Assembly: GCA_028716025.1 (NCBI GenBank)
Contig: JAQUQP010000037.1
Coordinates: 1 to 13,998 of the forward strand
Length of the DNA stretch: 13,998 nucleotides
Direction of reading: 5' to 3'
Origin: a bacterium
GTDB taxonomy: Bacteria; UBA6262
Made by a program: the position numbers and the translations under genes
Notes under the pieces: model-generated
Seen by the model: the letters and a program-made list of their open reading frames with translations, nothing else
Database searches by the model: none
What the model was told of the DNA's origin: nothing
Shown here: positions 6,342-13,274 of the stretch, piece by piece
Numbering within the stretch: the first letter of the stretch is position 1
Layout of the letters: each line of letters begins with the position of its first letter

Positions 6342-6354
6342 ATACCCTCCAGGT

Positions 6355-6396
6355 AAATCCTAAATTCTAATATCTAAACTCTAAACAAATTAAAAA
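6355..6396 (+). repeat. Second-locus copy of the heptamer-based 42-bp repeat
   Basis: AAATCCTAAATTCTAATATC and onward aligns without gaps to 1583-1624 with six mismatches in 42 positions, in the same orientation. It lies just upstream of the small membrane gene's ribosome site. Confidence 0.75.
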
Positions 6397-6432
6397 TTCA
6401 ACTTTCTAAACTTTTAAAATAGTGTTTTGCAA

Positions 6433-6466
6433 TTGTTTATGATTTCGAAATTCGAGTTTCAGATTT
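6433..6466 (-). repeat. Degenerate inverted partner of the 6355-6396 repeat
   Basis: Matches the reverse complement of 6355-6396 at about 25 of 34 positions and contains the palindrome ATTTCGAAAT. AT-richness makes the match less certain. The 36 bases between the arms hold no gene. Confidence 0.4.
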
Positions 6467-6475
6467 GCTCCACAA

Positions 6476-8518
6476 TTAGTATGTTTTGTTTTTTTGCAGC
6501 CAGTTGTGCCATCTATCCTTGTCTTCTCCATAACTTTTACCGCTGATCTTTTCGAGCGCGACCGCGGCTACTACCCGGACGCTGGCAAACTTATCATTCA
6601 AGGCCTCGATCAATGGTTCCACGGCTTGTTTGTCCTTTATTTCCCCCAAAGCCCAGGCAGCTTTTTCCCTTACCCCTGAATTAGCATCCTTCAGCATTTT
6701 TATCAGCGGTACGGTAGCCTGGTTATTGGCGATCTCACCCAGTGATTTGGCCACTTGCTCCCGCACCAGTTCGCTTTCATCCTGTAAAGTATCTATTAAG
6801 GGTTGTACCGCTCTTGAGTCTTTGATCTTGCCCAGGGCAAAAGCGACATCGGTTCGTACTTCCTTATTTTCATTCTTTAACGACATGATCAATGGCTCTA
6901 CGGCCCGGCTGTCGCAGATAATACCGAGAGCTACGGCTGCTACGATACGCACATTTTTATCTTTATCTCTCAACGCGCCGATCAATGGTTCAACTGCCCT
7001 GGGATCTTTGATCTTGCCCAGGGATAAGGCGGCATTCCAGCGTACTATATCAATTTTATCTTGGAGTAACCGGATCAAGGATTCAATCGCACGGGGATCT
7101 CTCAACTCACCTAAGGTCAAGGCGGAATAACTGCGCACGATCTCATTGCTGTCATCTAAGGCAATGATCAGCGGATCAATAGCCGATTCCCCGATTTTGA
7201 CTAATGCTTCAGAAGCTTTCTCCCGGACACCTTCGCTTTTATCTTTCAACGCCAGGATCAATGAACTGATAGCCCGGTTATCCCTGATCTCACCCAGAGC
7301 TTTCGCGGAATTCACTCGGACCTCTTCATCACCATCATTTAAAGCCCCCGTTAATCCTTCTACGGCCCGGTTATCCCTCACTTCCCCTAATATTATGGCT
7401 ACATTCCGGCGTACATTTACATTATTGTCTTTCAACGCCGAAATAAGCGGATTTACCGCCGGATTACCAATGATCTTAGTAATAGCCTCAGTAACAGAAT
7501 TTTGGATAAACTTAAAATTCTTTTCATCTTTCATCGCATCGATCAAAGGCACAACGGCCCGGGGATCCCTTATTTCTCCCAGTGCTTTAGCCGCTTGTTC
7601 GCGGACCATCTCTCCCTTATCATACAAGGCTGAAACCAGAGGATCAACGGCCCGGTTGTCCCTGATGACACCGAGCGCTTTAACCGCTTCTTCACGGACA
7701 ATAGCATTTTCATCTTTTAAAGCCAAGATCAATGGCTCCACTGCCCGACCGTCGCCAATCTCGCCAAGAGCCTTGGCCGCGTATTTCCTGATAAACCACT
7801 TATCATCGCCTAAAGCGGTAATGAGTGGATTAACCGCTGATTTTCCTATCTTGACCAGGGAACGGGAAGCATAACGACGGATAATGTCATTCTTATCTTT
7901 TAACGCGGTGATCAATGCGGAAACTGCCGGCTCGCCTATTCTCTCCAGGGACAGGATCGATTCCCTGAGCACAAACCCATCATCATCTTTCAGGCTTGCT
8001 ACCAAGGCTTCCACAGCCCGGCTGTCACCAATATCACCCAAGGCCTTAGCAGCGTGTTCCCTGACGGTAGAATTTTCATCCCGGAGGGCTCCGATCAAAG
8101 CTTCTACCGCCCGGCTATTTCCTAATTCACCCAAGGCTCGGCTGGCCTGGTCGCGGGCATACCACTTTTCAGCTTTGAGGGTCATGATCAGGGGATCAAC
8201 GGCCGCTTCACCAGTGCTAACCAGAGCTTGTTCCGTAATCTCGATAAATTCCCGGGAATTTGTGTCACCAAGTAATTCGATCAGATACGGTATCGCCGGA
8301 ATGGCTTTTGTTCCCATATTTCTGAGAGCAATGACAGCGCGCTGCCTGGCATCAGGATCAGTTGAAAATAATTCTTCTATCTGGATTCTTACTTCTCCGG
8401 TAATAGAAGCAGGGATGCTATCCGGGGTTTGGTCTGACTTGGCAAATACTGGATTGGTGATGAACATAATGATTCCGATTAACACTCCGAACCAACTTCT
8501 GGAGTTAATCGTGGTCAT
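6476..8518 (-). CDS. Secreted HEAT-repeat (PBS-lyase-type) protein, about 19 repeats
   Basis: A 680-residue protein with a signal peptide (basic start, hydrophobic 10-20, likely cleavage after PVFA at residue 26). From residue 56 to 645 there are about 19 consecutive HEAT repeats of 30-31 residues with the pattern VREQAAKALGEIxDxRAVxPLIxALKDxx; a final half-repeat (646-658) leads to the tail DKDRWHNWLQKNKTY. Such solenoids are scaffolds for protein binding; no catalytic domain is present, so the phycobilin-lyase label of related families should not be read as activity. Most repeats carry an Asp-x-Arg-Ala-Val link and are 31 long, while repeats 2, 5, 6, 10 and 13 carry Gly-x-x-Ala-Val/Ile. Its ATG overlaps the FAH stop by four bases (ATGA), with GGGGAG 8 bases upstream. 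Its function, and why it sits in a lysine operon, are unknown. Confidence 0.92.
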   Translation of the reverse strand: MTTINSRSWFGVLIGIIMFITNPVFAKSDQTPDSIPASITGEVRIQIEELFSTDPDARQRAVIALRNMGTKAIPAIPYLIELLGDTNSREFIEITEQALVSTGEAAVDPLIMTLKAEKWYARDQASRALGELGNSRAVEALIGALRDENSTVREHAAKALGDIGDSRAVEALVASLKDDDGFVLRESILSLERIGEPAVSALITALKDKNDIIRRYASRSLVKIGKSAVNPLITALGDDKWFIRKYAAKALGEIGDGRAVEPLILALKDENAIVREEAVKALGVIRDNRAVDPLVSALYDKGEMVREQAAKALGEIRDPRAVVPLIDAMKDEKNFKFIQNSVTEAITKIIGNPAVNPLISALKDNNVNVRRNVAIILGEVRDNRAVEGLTGALNDGDEEVRVNSAKALGEIRDNRAISSLILALKDKSEGVREKASEALVKIGESAIDPLIIALDDSNEIVRSYSALTLGELRDPRAIESLIRLLQDKIDIVRWNAALSLGKIKDPRAVEPLIGALRDKDKNVRIVAAVALGIICDSRAVEPLIMSLKNENKEVRTDVAFALGKIKDSRAVQPLIDTLQDESELVREQVAKSLGEIANNQATVPLIKMLKDANSGVREKAAWALGEIKDKQAVEPLIEALNDKFASVRVVAAVALEKISGKSYGEDKDRWHNWLQKNKTY
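6584..8353 (-). repeat. Coding tandem array of about 19 degenerate ~93-bp units
   Basis: DNA encoding the HEAT repeats. Units are diverged at DNA level but keep a 93-base period (90 in repeats 5, 6 and 13), so this is an old expansion rather than a recent perfect duplication. Confidence 0.8.
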
Positions 8519-9279
8519 ATATTGTTCTCCCCTGTAACATTATTTTTTAAAGTGCCCACTCCCGCGACGCTTACCTCCACTGCATCTCCGATATTCATGG
8601 CCCCCACCCCCGGCGGAGTGCCTGTGGTGATCACATCCCCGGGTAAAAGGGTCATGACCCGGGAAATAAAACTGACCAGTTGCGGAATGGGGAAAATCAG
8701 GTTTTTCGTGCTGGAAGATTGTTTAACCTGACCATTCAGGCGCAACTCTACTAATAAATCCGCTGAATCCAAACCACTGGAAATAAAAGGACCGAGAGGA
8801 CTAAAAGTATCAAAACTTTTAGACCGGGTCCATTGCCCGTCTTTTTTCTGCAGGTCCCTGGCAGTAACATCATTGAAGCACGTATATCCAAGGATATATT
8901 CATTGGCATGTTCCGGAGCAACATGCCGGCAAACTTTTTTGATGACTATTGCCACTTCTGCCTCGTAATCCAGTTGAGAGCACATTTTAGGATATACTAT
9001 TTTCTCACCTGGTCCGATCACCGAAGTACTGGGTTTGATGAACAATACCGGTTCTTCAGGAATAGTCATCTGCAATTCCTGGGCATGGTCCCTGTAATTC
9101 AAACCAACAGCGACGACCTTAGAAGGCAAGCAAGGTAATAAGATCTTACACTGGGATAACGGATGCTTATGGCGGCTAGGGTAGGAAGTATAATCACCTT
9201 CCAACTCCAGGACCACCTCCGCTTTTTCTAGTATCCCGTACTTTATTTCATTGTTATGCGAGAACCTTAAATATTTCAT
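8515..9279 (-). CDS. Fumarylacetoacetate hydrolase (FAH) family protein
   Basis: A 254-residue FAH-fold enzyme. Members cleave or tautomerise small keto acids: acylpyruvases, 2-keto-4-pentenoate hydratases, oxaloacetate decarboxylases or tautomerases. Family marks: VVAVGLNYRDHAQE at 55-68, the metal site DYEAEVA at 104-110 (Glu106, Glu108) with Asp137 in FNDVTARD, KSFDTFSPLGP at 154-164 and TGTPPGVG near the end. The metal ligands are all present. The exact substrate cannot be read from sequence. It sits between dapB and the HEAT gene; oxaloacetate is the precursor of aspartate and so of lysine, which makes an oxaloacetate-directed role possible but unproven. A short GAGG is 4 bases before the ATG. 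The 96-base space upstream holds an octamer-based stem. Confidence 0.92.
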   Translation of the reverse strand: MKYLRFSHNNEIKYGILEKAEVVLELEGDYTSYPSRHKHPLSQCKILLPCLPSKVVAVGLNYRDHAQELQMTIPEEPVLFIKPSTSVIGPGEKIVYPKMCSQLDYEAEVAIVIKKVCRHVAPEHANEYILGYTCFNDVTARDLQKKDGQWTRSKSFDTFSPLGPFISSGLDSADLLVELRLNGQVKQSSSTKNLIFPIPQLVSFISRVMTLLPGDVITTGTPPGVGAMNIGDAVEVSVAGVGTLKNNVTGENNI

Positions 9280-9294
9280 AAAACCTCATAATGT

Positions 9295-9365
9295 GATGAT
9301 AAGATTATATGATGATAAGTAACAGCACTTCCGTATCATCCTGTCATCTTATCATCTTGTCATCT
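9295..9365. repeat. Octamer-based nested inverted repeat in the dapB-FAH gap
   Basis: Minus-strand units of GATGAYAN (GATGACAA, GATGATAA, GATGACAG, GATGATAC) at 9334-9365 face inverted TTATCATC units at 9295-9319. An 11-bp perfect arm (9295-9305 with 9346-9356) encloses a 7-bp arm (9311-9317 with 9334-9340). It could fold in the mRNA between dapB and the FAH gene; no T-run follows. Confidence 0.75.
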
Positions 9366-9375
9366 TTCTTTTAGT

Positions 9376-10158
9376 TTATTTTAGTCCAAGAACATCCTGC
9401 ATATCATAAAAGCCAGTTTTCGCTTTGGCCATAAACCTGATCGCCCGCACTACACCGCGGGCAAGAGTATCGCGGCTGGAAGCGCGGTGAGTTAATTCTA
9501 ACCTTTCGCCGTGGCCGGCAAAGATCACGGTATGATCACCGACAATATCTCCACCGCGGATCGCATGGATACCGATTTCTTTGGGCAGGCGTTCTCCCAC
9601 ATTCCCTTTTCTGCCATATACCAGGTCTTCCTTGATATTGCGGTTAAGAGCCTGGGCAATTTCACCAGCCAGGGTCATCGCTGTCCCGCTGGGTGCGTCT
9701 TTCTTCCGATTATGGTGGGCTTCCACGATCTCTACATCATAAGAATCACCCAGTGTTTGGGCCACATCGCGTACCAGACGGAACATTAGATTCATGCCGA
9801 TACTCATATTAGAAGCCAATAAGCACGGGAAATTCTGGGTAATGAACTTAATATTCTTGATCTCATCATCAGTAAATCCGGTAGTACCGATAATAAACGA
9901 CTTTTTCAGCCTGGCCAGAACCGCTAAAAAATCCAGAGTTGCCTTGGGTGAAGTAAAATCCACGACCACATCAGCCAGTGGGGCAACTTCTTCCAGATTA
10001 TGAATGATCTTGACTTCCGGACTTACCTGCGTACCGAGCATAGGATGATGAATTCCCTCAATGGCTCCCACTAATTTCATATCCGGCTCTTCATGGATCA
10101 TGCTAATGATCCGCTGCCCCATCCTGCCGGCAGCCCCGCAAACTACTACTTTGATCAT
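9376..10158 (-). CDS. dapB: 4-hydroxy-tetrahydrodipicolinate reductase
   Basis: DapB reduces the DapA product to tetrahydrodipicolinate using NAD(P)H. Length 260 is typical. The Rossmann motif VVVCGAAGRMGQ is at 4-15, the nucleotide loop GTTGF at 91-95, and the signature VEAHHNRKKDAPSGTA is at 145-160, with His148 and Lys152 matching the catalytic His159/Lys163 of the E. coli enzyme. AAGGAG lies 6 bases before the ATG. It follows dapA by 101 bases. Its product is the substrate of the DapL-type aminotransferase encoded further along the same strand. Confidence 0.97.
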   Translation of the reverse strand: MIKVVVCGAAGRMGQRIISMIHEEPDMKLVGAIEGIHHPMLGTQVSPEVKIIHNLEEVAPLADVVVDFTSPKATLDFLAVLARLKKSFIIGTTGFTDDEIKNIKFITQNFPCLLASNMSIGMNLMFRLVRDVAQTLGDSYDVEIVEAHHNRKKDAPSGTAMTLAGEIAQALNRNIKEDLVYGRKGNVGERLPKEIGIHAIRGGDIVGDHTVIFAGHGERLELTHRASSRDTLARGVVRAIRFMAKAKTGFYDMQDVLGLK

Positions 10159-10180
10159 AGTAAACTCCTTACATACAATT

Positions 10181-10226
10181 CTAAATTACAAATTCTATCG
10201 CTATGCTTATTCTAAATTTAGGTTTT
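10181..10226 (+). repeat. AAATTCT-type degenerate repeats in the dapA-dapB gap
   Basis: ATTCTAAATT, ACAAATTCTA and TTATTCTAAATTT recur here, related to the heptamer block at 1583-1624 but too degraded for a full alignment. The rest of the 101-base gap shows nothing beyond the dapB ribosome site. Confidence 0.4.
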
Positions 10227-10259
10227 TACCAACTAATCTCAACTTTAATTTGGCATATT

Positions 10260-11132
10260 TTAAACTAAACGGTAGTCTTTCATTACTTTCTTTAACTTCT
10301 GTATGCTGCTTTCAGCCATCGGCGATAAAGGCAATCTCATTTCAGCAGAGCATAAGCCCATGATCTCCATTGCTGTCTTCACTGGGATCGGATTAGTTTC
10401 AATGAACATGGCCTTCATCAGCTCAAACATCTTAAAATGCAGTTCACGGGCCTTGTCAACATCCCCTTTTTGAAAAGCAGCGATCATAGCCGCTACATCG
10501 GCCGGGATAATATTGGAAACTACGGAAATAACTCCCTTGCCACCCAGGGCCAGGATCGGAAAAGTCAGCGAATCCTCCCCGCTCAATACCGCAAAATCAC
10601 CGGCAGTATGCTGCACGATCTGGCTCACCTGTTCCAGGTTGCCGCTGGCTTCCTTAATACCCACTATATTTTTTATCTTGGACAGCCTGATGACAGTTTC
10701 CGGCAGCAAATTTACGCTGGTCCGACCAGGTACATTATACAGTATCTGGGGGATATCTACTGTCTCTGCTATCTTCTTAAAATGCAGGTACATACCCTCT
10801 TGGGTAGGCTTATTATAATACGGAGTGATCAACAAAGCCCCGTCTGCTCCGGCATCTTTGGCATACTGGGTCAGGGTAATGGCTTCATCAGTGCTGTTAG
10901 AACCCGTGCCAGCCAGTATTTTTACTCTTTTATTGGCCTTCTGCACGCAGAACTTGATCACCTGGTCATGTTCTTCATAGGTTAAAGTGGCTGACTCCCC
11001 GGTTGTGCCGCAAGGGACCAGAACCTTGATACCGCTCTTGATCTGGGACTCTATTAATTTTCCCAGTGTCTCAAAATCAACCTTGCCATTGGCAAAGGGT
11101 GTTACTATTGCTGTTCCTGAACCGCTAAACAT
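10260..11132 (-). CDS. dapA: 4-hydroxy-tetrahydrodipicolinate synthase
   Basis: DapA condenses pyruvate with aspartate-4-semialdehyde, the entry step of the DAP/lysine branch. It is a 290-residue TIM-barrel aldolase of normal length. CGTTGESATL at 41-50 (Thr43/Thr44 at the carboxylate-binding site), LITPYYNKPTQEG at 101-113, YNVPGRT at 132-138 (Tyr132 and Arg137) and GIKEAS with the Schiff-base Lys160 are all present. A strong GGAGG stands 6 bases before the ATG. It begins 20 bases after the dapF stop, in the same operon. Whether lysine feeds back on it cannot be told from what I see. Confidence 0.97.
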   Translation of the reverse strand: MFSGSGTAIVTPFANGKVDFETLGKLIESQIKSGIKVLVPCGTTGESATLTYEEHDQVIKFCVQKANKRVKILAGTGSNSTDEAITLTQYAKDAGADGALLITPYYNKPTQEGMYLHFKKIAETVDIPQILYNVPGRTSVNLLPETVIRLSKIKNIVGIKEASGNLEQVSQIVQHTAGDFAVLSGEDSLTFPILALGGKGVISVVSNIIPADVAAMIAAFQKGDVDKARELHFKMFELMKAMFIETNPIPVKTAMEIMGLCSAEMRLPLSPMAESSIQKLKKVMKDYRLV

Positions 11133-11152
11133 CTTCTTCCTCCACGTTATTC

Positions 11153-11965
11153 TTAAATTTCTTTTAATTCACCTTCAAATACGAATTTCACCTGGCCTTC
11201 CATATATACATCATAGAATTTTTTCGCGCTGCTGGTAAAATATACCGTTAACACTTCACCGCCGCGGGTGTGCACCTTTACCGGAGAGATCACGTCCTTG
11301 GCAAAAGCGCTGACCAGGGCCGAAGCTACTGAACCGGTACCGCAGGCTAAGGTTTCATTTTCCACGCCTCGTTCATATGTCCTGATCGCAATGGTATGCC
11401 GATCGATCTGGCTGACAAAATTCACGTTTGTTCCGGCTGGTTTAAAAAACCGGTGATTGCGGATTATCCTGCCCCATTCAAAAACAGGCACCTTATCGAT
11501 ATTATTGACAAATATAATGGCATGTGGAACCCCGGTATTAATAAATAATACTTTTAGGGAACGACCGGCTAGTTTAATTTCTATAGTATCCGTCAGGCTA
11601 TGCGGATCGCTCATATGCAGCTTGACGACCGGACCCTTGACCTGGGCGCTGATCAATCCAGCCAATGTTTCAAAAATCATTTTCGCCGGAGCGATCTTAT
11701 TCAAGTAAGCGAAACGGGCTATACAACGGGCACCGTTGCCGCACATCTCCGCTTCACTGCCGTCTGGATTGAAAATACGCATTTTAAAATCAGCCTTGGC
11801 CGATCTTTCCAACAGTATCAATCCATCCGCGCCTACACCGGTTTTGGGCTGGCACAATTGTATCGCCAATTTTGCCGCGGCTGAAGGCACAACCTTGCGC
11901 CGGTTATCGATCACGACAAAATCATTACCCGCACCGCTTAATTTAGCAAAAACAATCTTTCTCAT
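11153..11965 (-). CDS. dapF: Diaminopimelate epimerase
   Basis: DapF interconverts LL- and meso-diaminopimelate without a cofactor, using two cysteines. Length 270 is usual. The start MRKIVFAKLSGAGNDFVVID is the classic N-terminus. The cysteine pair is seen as MCGNGARC (Cys75) and ACGTGSVAS (Cys208), with TYERGVENETLACGTG at 196-211 forming the second signature. GAGG lies 9 bases before the ATG. It follows lysA by 55 bases that contain a small stem-loop. meso-DAP made here serves both LysA and, presumably, peptidoglycan cross-linking. Confidence 0.97.
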   Translation of the reverse strand: MRKIVFAKLSGAGNDFVVIDNRRKVVPSAAAKLAIQLCQPKTGVGADGLILLERSAKADFKMRIFNPDGSEAEMCGNGARCIARFAYLNKIAPAKMIFETLAGLISAQVKGPVVKLHMSDPHSLTDTIEIKLAGRSLKVLFINTGVPHAIIFVNNIDKVPVFEWGRIIRNHRFFKPAGTNVNFVSQIDRHTIAIRTYERGVENETLACGTGSVASALVSAFAKDVISPVKVHTRGGEVLTVYFTSSAKKFYDVYMEGQVKFVFEGELKEI

Positions 11966-11995
11966 TCTCTTCTACCTCAAATAATCTGTGTAATC

Positions 11996-12021
11996 AGGTC
12001 TGATGGATTTTCAACAGACCT
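11996..12021. other. Small stem-loop at the end of lysA
   Basis: AGGTCTG (11996-12002) pairs perfectly with CAGACCT (12015-12021) around a 12-base loop and takes in the first base of the lysA stop codon region. No T-run follows on the minus strand, so it is more likely an mRNA-processing or spacing structure than a terminator. Confidence 0.5.
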
Positions 12022-13274
12022 TATTTAATATCCAATAGTCTTTCATTGCTGACCATATCGCCGAATGTTTCCCTGTCCCGGACCATATAATATTGGTCCT
12101 TACTGACCACTACCTCACAGGCGCGCGGCCGGGCATTATAATTTGAAGCCATGGAAAAACCATATGCCCCCGCATTAAAGATAGCGAGTAAGTCACCTTG
12201 TTCTACCAGTGGTAGACGACGATTTTTGGCAAAATAATCGCCGCTTTCACATATTGGACCGACAATGTCAACAAATATCTCATTTTTGCCGGACGTTTTG
12301 ACTGGCTTGATCTCATGATAAGCGTCATACAATACCGGCCGGGAAAGGTCATTCATACCGGCATCAACGATCACAAATTTCTTGGCTTGCGTCTCCTTCA
12401 GATACAATATCTTAGTCACCAGTATTCCCGCCGTGCCAGCAATATAGCGCCCGGGTTCAAAAATATATTGATACCTGGTTTTTTTGATCAAAGGCATAAG
12501 GGCCTTGGCCAACTCTTGCGGTGTCGGCGGCTTTTCATCATTATAGGTAATCCCCAATCCTCCGCCCAAATCAATATACTTAAGCTCGATACCCAGTTCT
12601 TTTAATGTTTTCAGCAGTGTGAATACTTTTTCCACTGCTTCCACGAATGGCTCCACGGTGGTGATCTGCGAGCCGATATGGACCTGCACTCCGACCACTT
12701 CCAGCGATTTATCTTCAGCGGCGCTGGCGTAGGCCTCGGCGGCATAATTAATACTTATACCGAATTTATTTTGGGCCAAGCCAGTGGAGATATGGTGATG
12801 AGTTTTAGGATTGATATCTGGATTTACCCGGAATGAGATCCTGGCTCTTTTCTGCACCTTCTTGGCTACGGCGCTGATCAGATCAAGTTCAGGTAATGAT
12901 TCTACGTTAAACAGCAGGATATCATTCTTTAAAGCATAATAGATCTCATCTTCTGTCTTGCCAACCCCGGCAAACACTATCTTTTCCGGCTTAAATCCCG
13001 CGGTCACGGCACGGTATAATTCGCCAGCGCTAACAATATCAGCTCCGGCGCCCAGATTGGCTAAAGTCCGCAAGATCGACAGGTTAGCATTAGTCTTTAC
13101 CGCGTAGCAGATCATATGCTTAACGGAAGTAAAAGCTTCGTCAAAAGCCTGGTAATTTTCTACCAGAGCCTTATGGCTATAAAGATAACAAGGGGTCCCC
13201 ACTTCCTTGATAATATCCTTGACTCTAAGGCCTTCACAGTAGAGTTCACCCTTCTTGTATTCAAACGTGCCCAT
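12021..13274 (-). CDS. lysA: Diaminopimelate decarboxylase
   Basis: LysA decarboxylates meso-DAP to lysine. It is a 417-residue fold-type-III PLP enzyme with a TIM barrel and C-terminal beta domain. Lys60 in CYAVKTN binds PLP. HIGSQ (199-203), LGGGLG (236-241), EPGRYIAG (273-280), CESGD with Cys342 across the dimer interface, and AYGFSMASNYN (370-380) are all present, so it should be active. The ATG shares one base with the upstream TPR gene's stop (TAATG), and AAGGAG inside that gene's last codons is 7 bases ahead. This coupling makes the TPR gene an upstream member of the same transcript. Confidence 0.97.
   Translation of the reverse strand: MGTFEYKKGELYCEGLRVKDIIKEVGTPCYLYSHKALVENYQAFDEAFTSVKHMICYAVKTNANLSILRTLANLGAGADIVSAGELYRAVTAGFKPEKIVFAGVGKTEDEIYYALKNDILLFNVESLPELDLISAVAKKVQKRARISFRVNPDINPKTHHHISTGLAQNKFGISINYAAEAYASAAEDKSLEVVGVQVHIGSQITTVEPFVEAVEKVFTLLKTLKELGIELKYIDLGGGLGITYNDEKPPTPQELAKALMPLIKKTRYQYIFEPGRYIAGTAGILVTKILYLKETQAKKFVIVDAGMNDLSRPVLYDAYHEIKPVKTSGKNEIFVDIVGPICESGDYFAKNRRLPLVEQGDLLAIFNAGAYGFSMASNYNARPRACEVVVSKDQYYMVRDRETFGDMVSNERLLDIK

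Noticed and set aside
6630..8537. Long plus-strand frames (166, 242 and 217 codons) opposite the HEAT gene.
   Set aside because: They mirror the regular codon pattern of the HEAT repeats on the other strand, which keeps the antisense frames open; they have no independent domain.
10159..10259. Lysine riboswitch or other leader regulator in the dapA-dapB gap.
   Set aside because: The gap is only 101 bases, AT-rich and without the GC-paired stems such a structure needs.
11996..12021. Terminator after lysA.
   Set aside because: Only a 7-bp stem with a 12-base loop and no T-tract, and dapF follows 55 bases later with its own ribosome site in the same direction.
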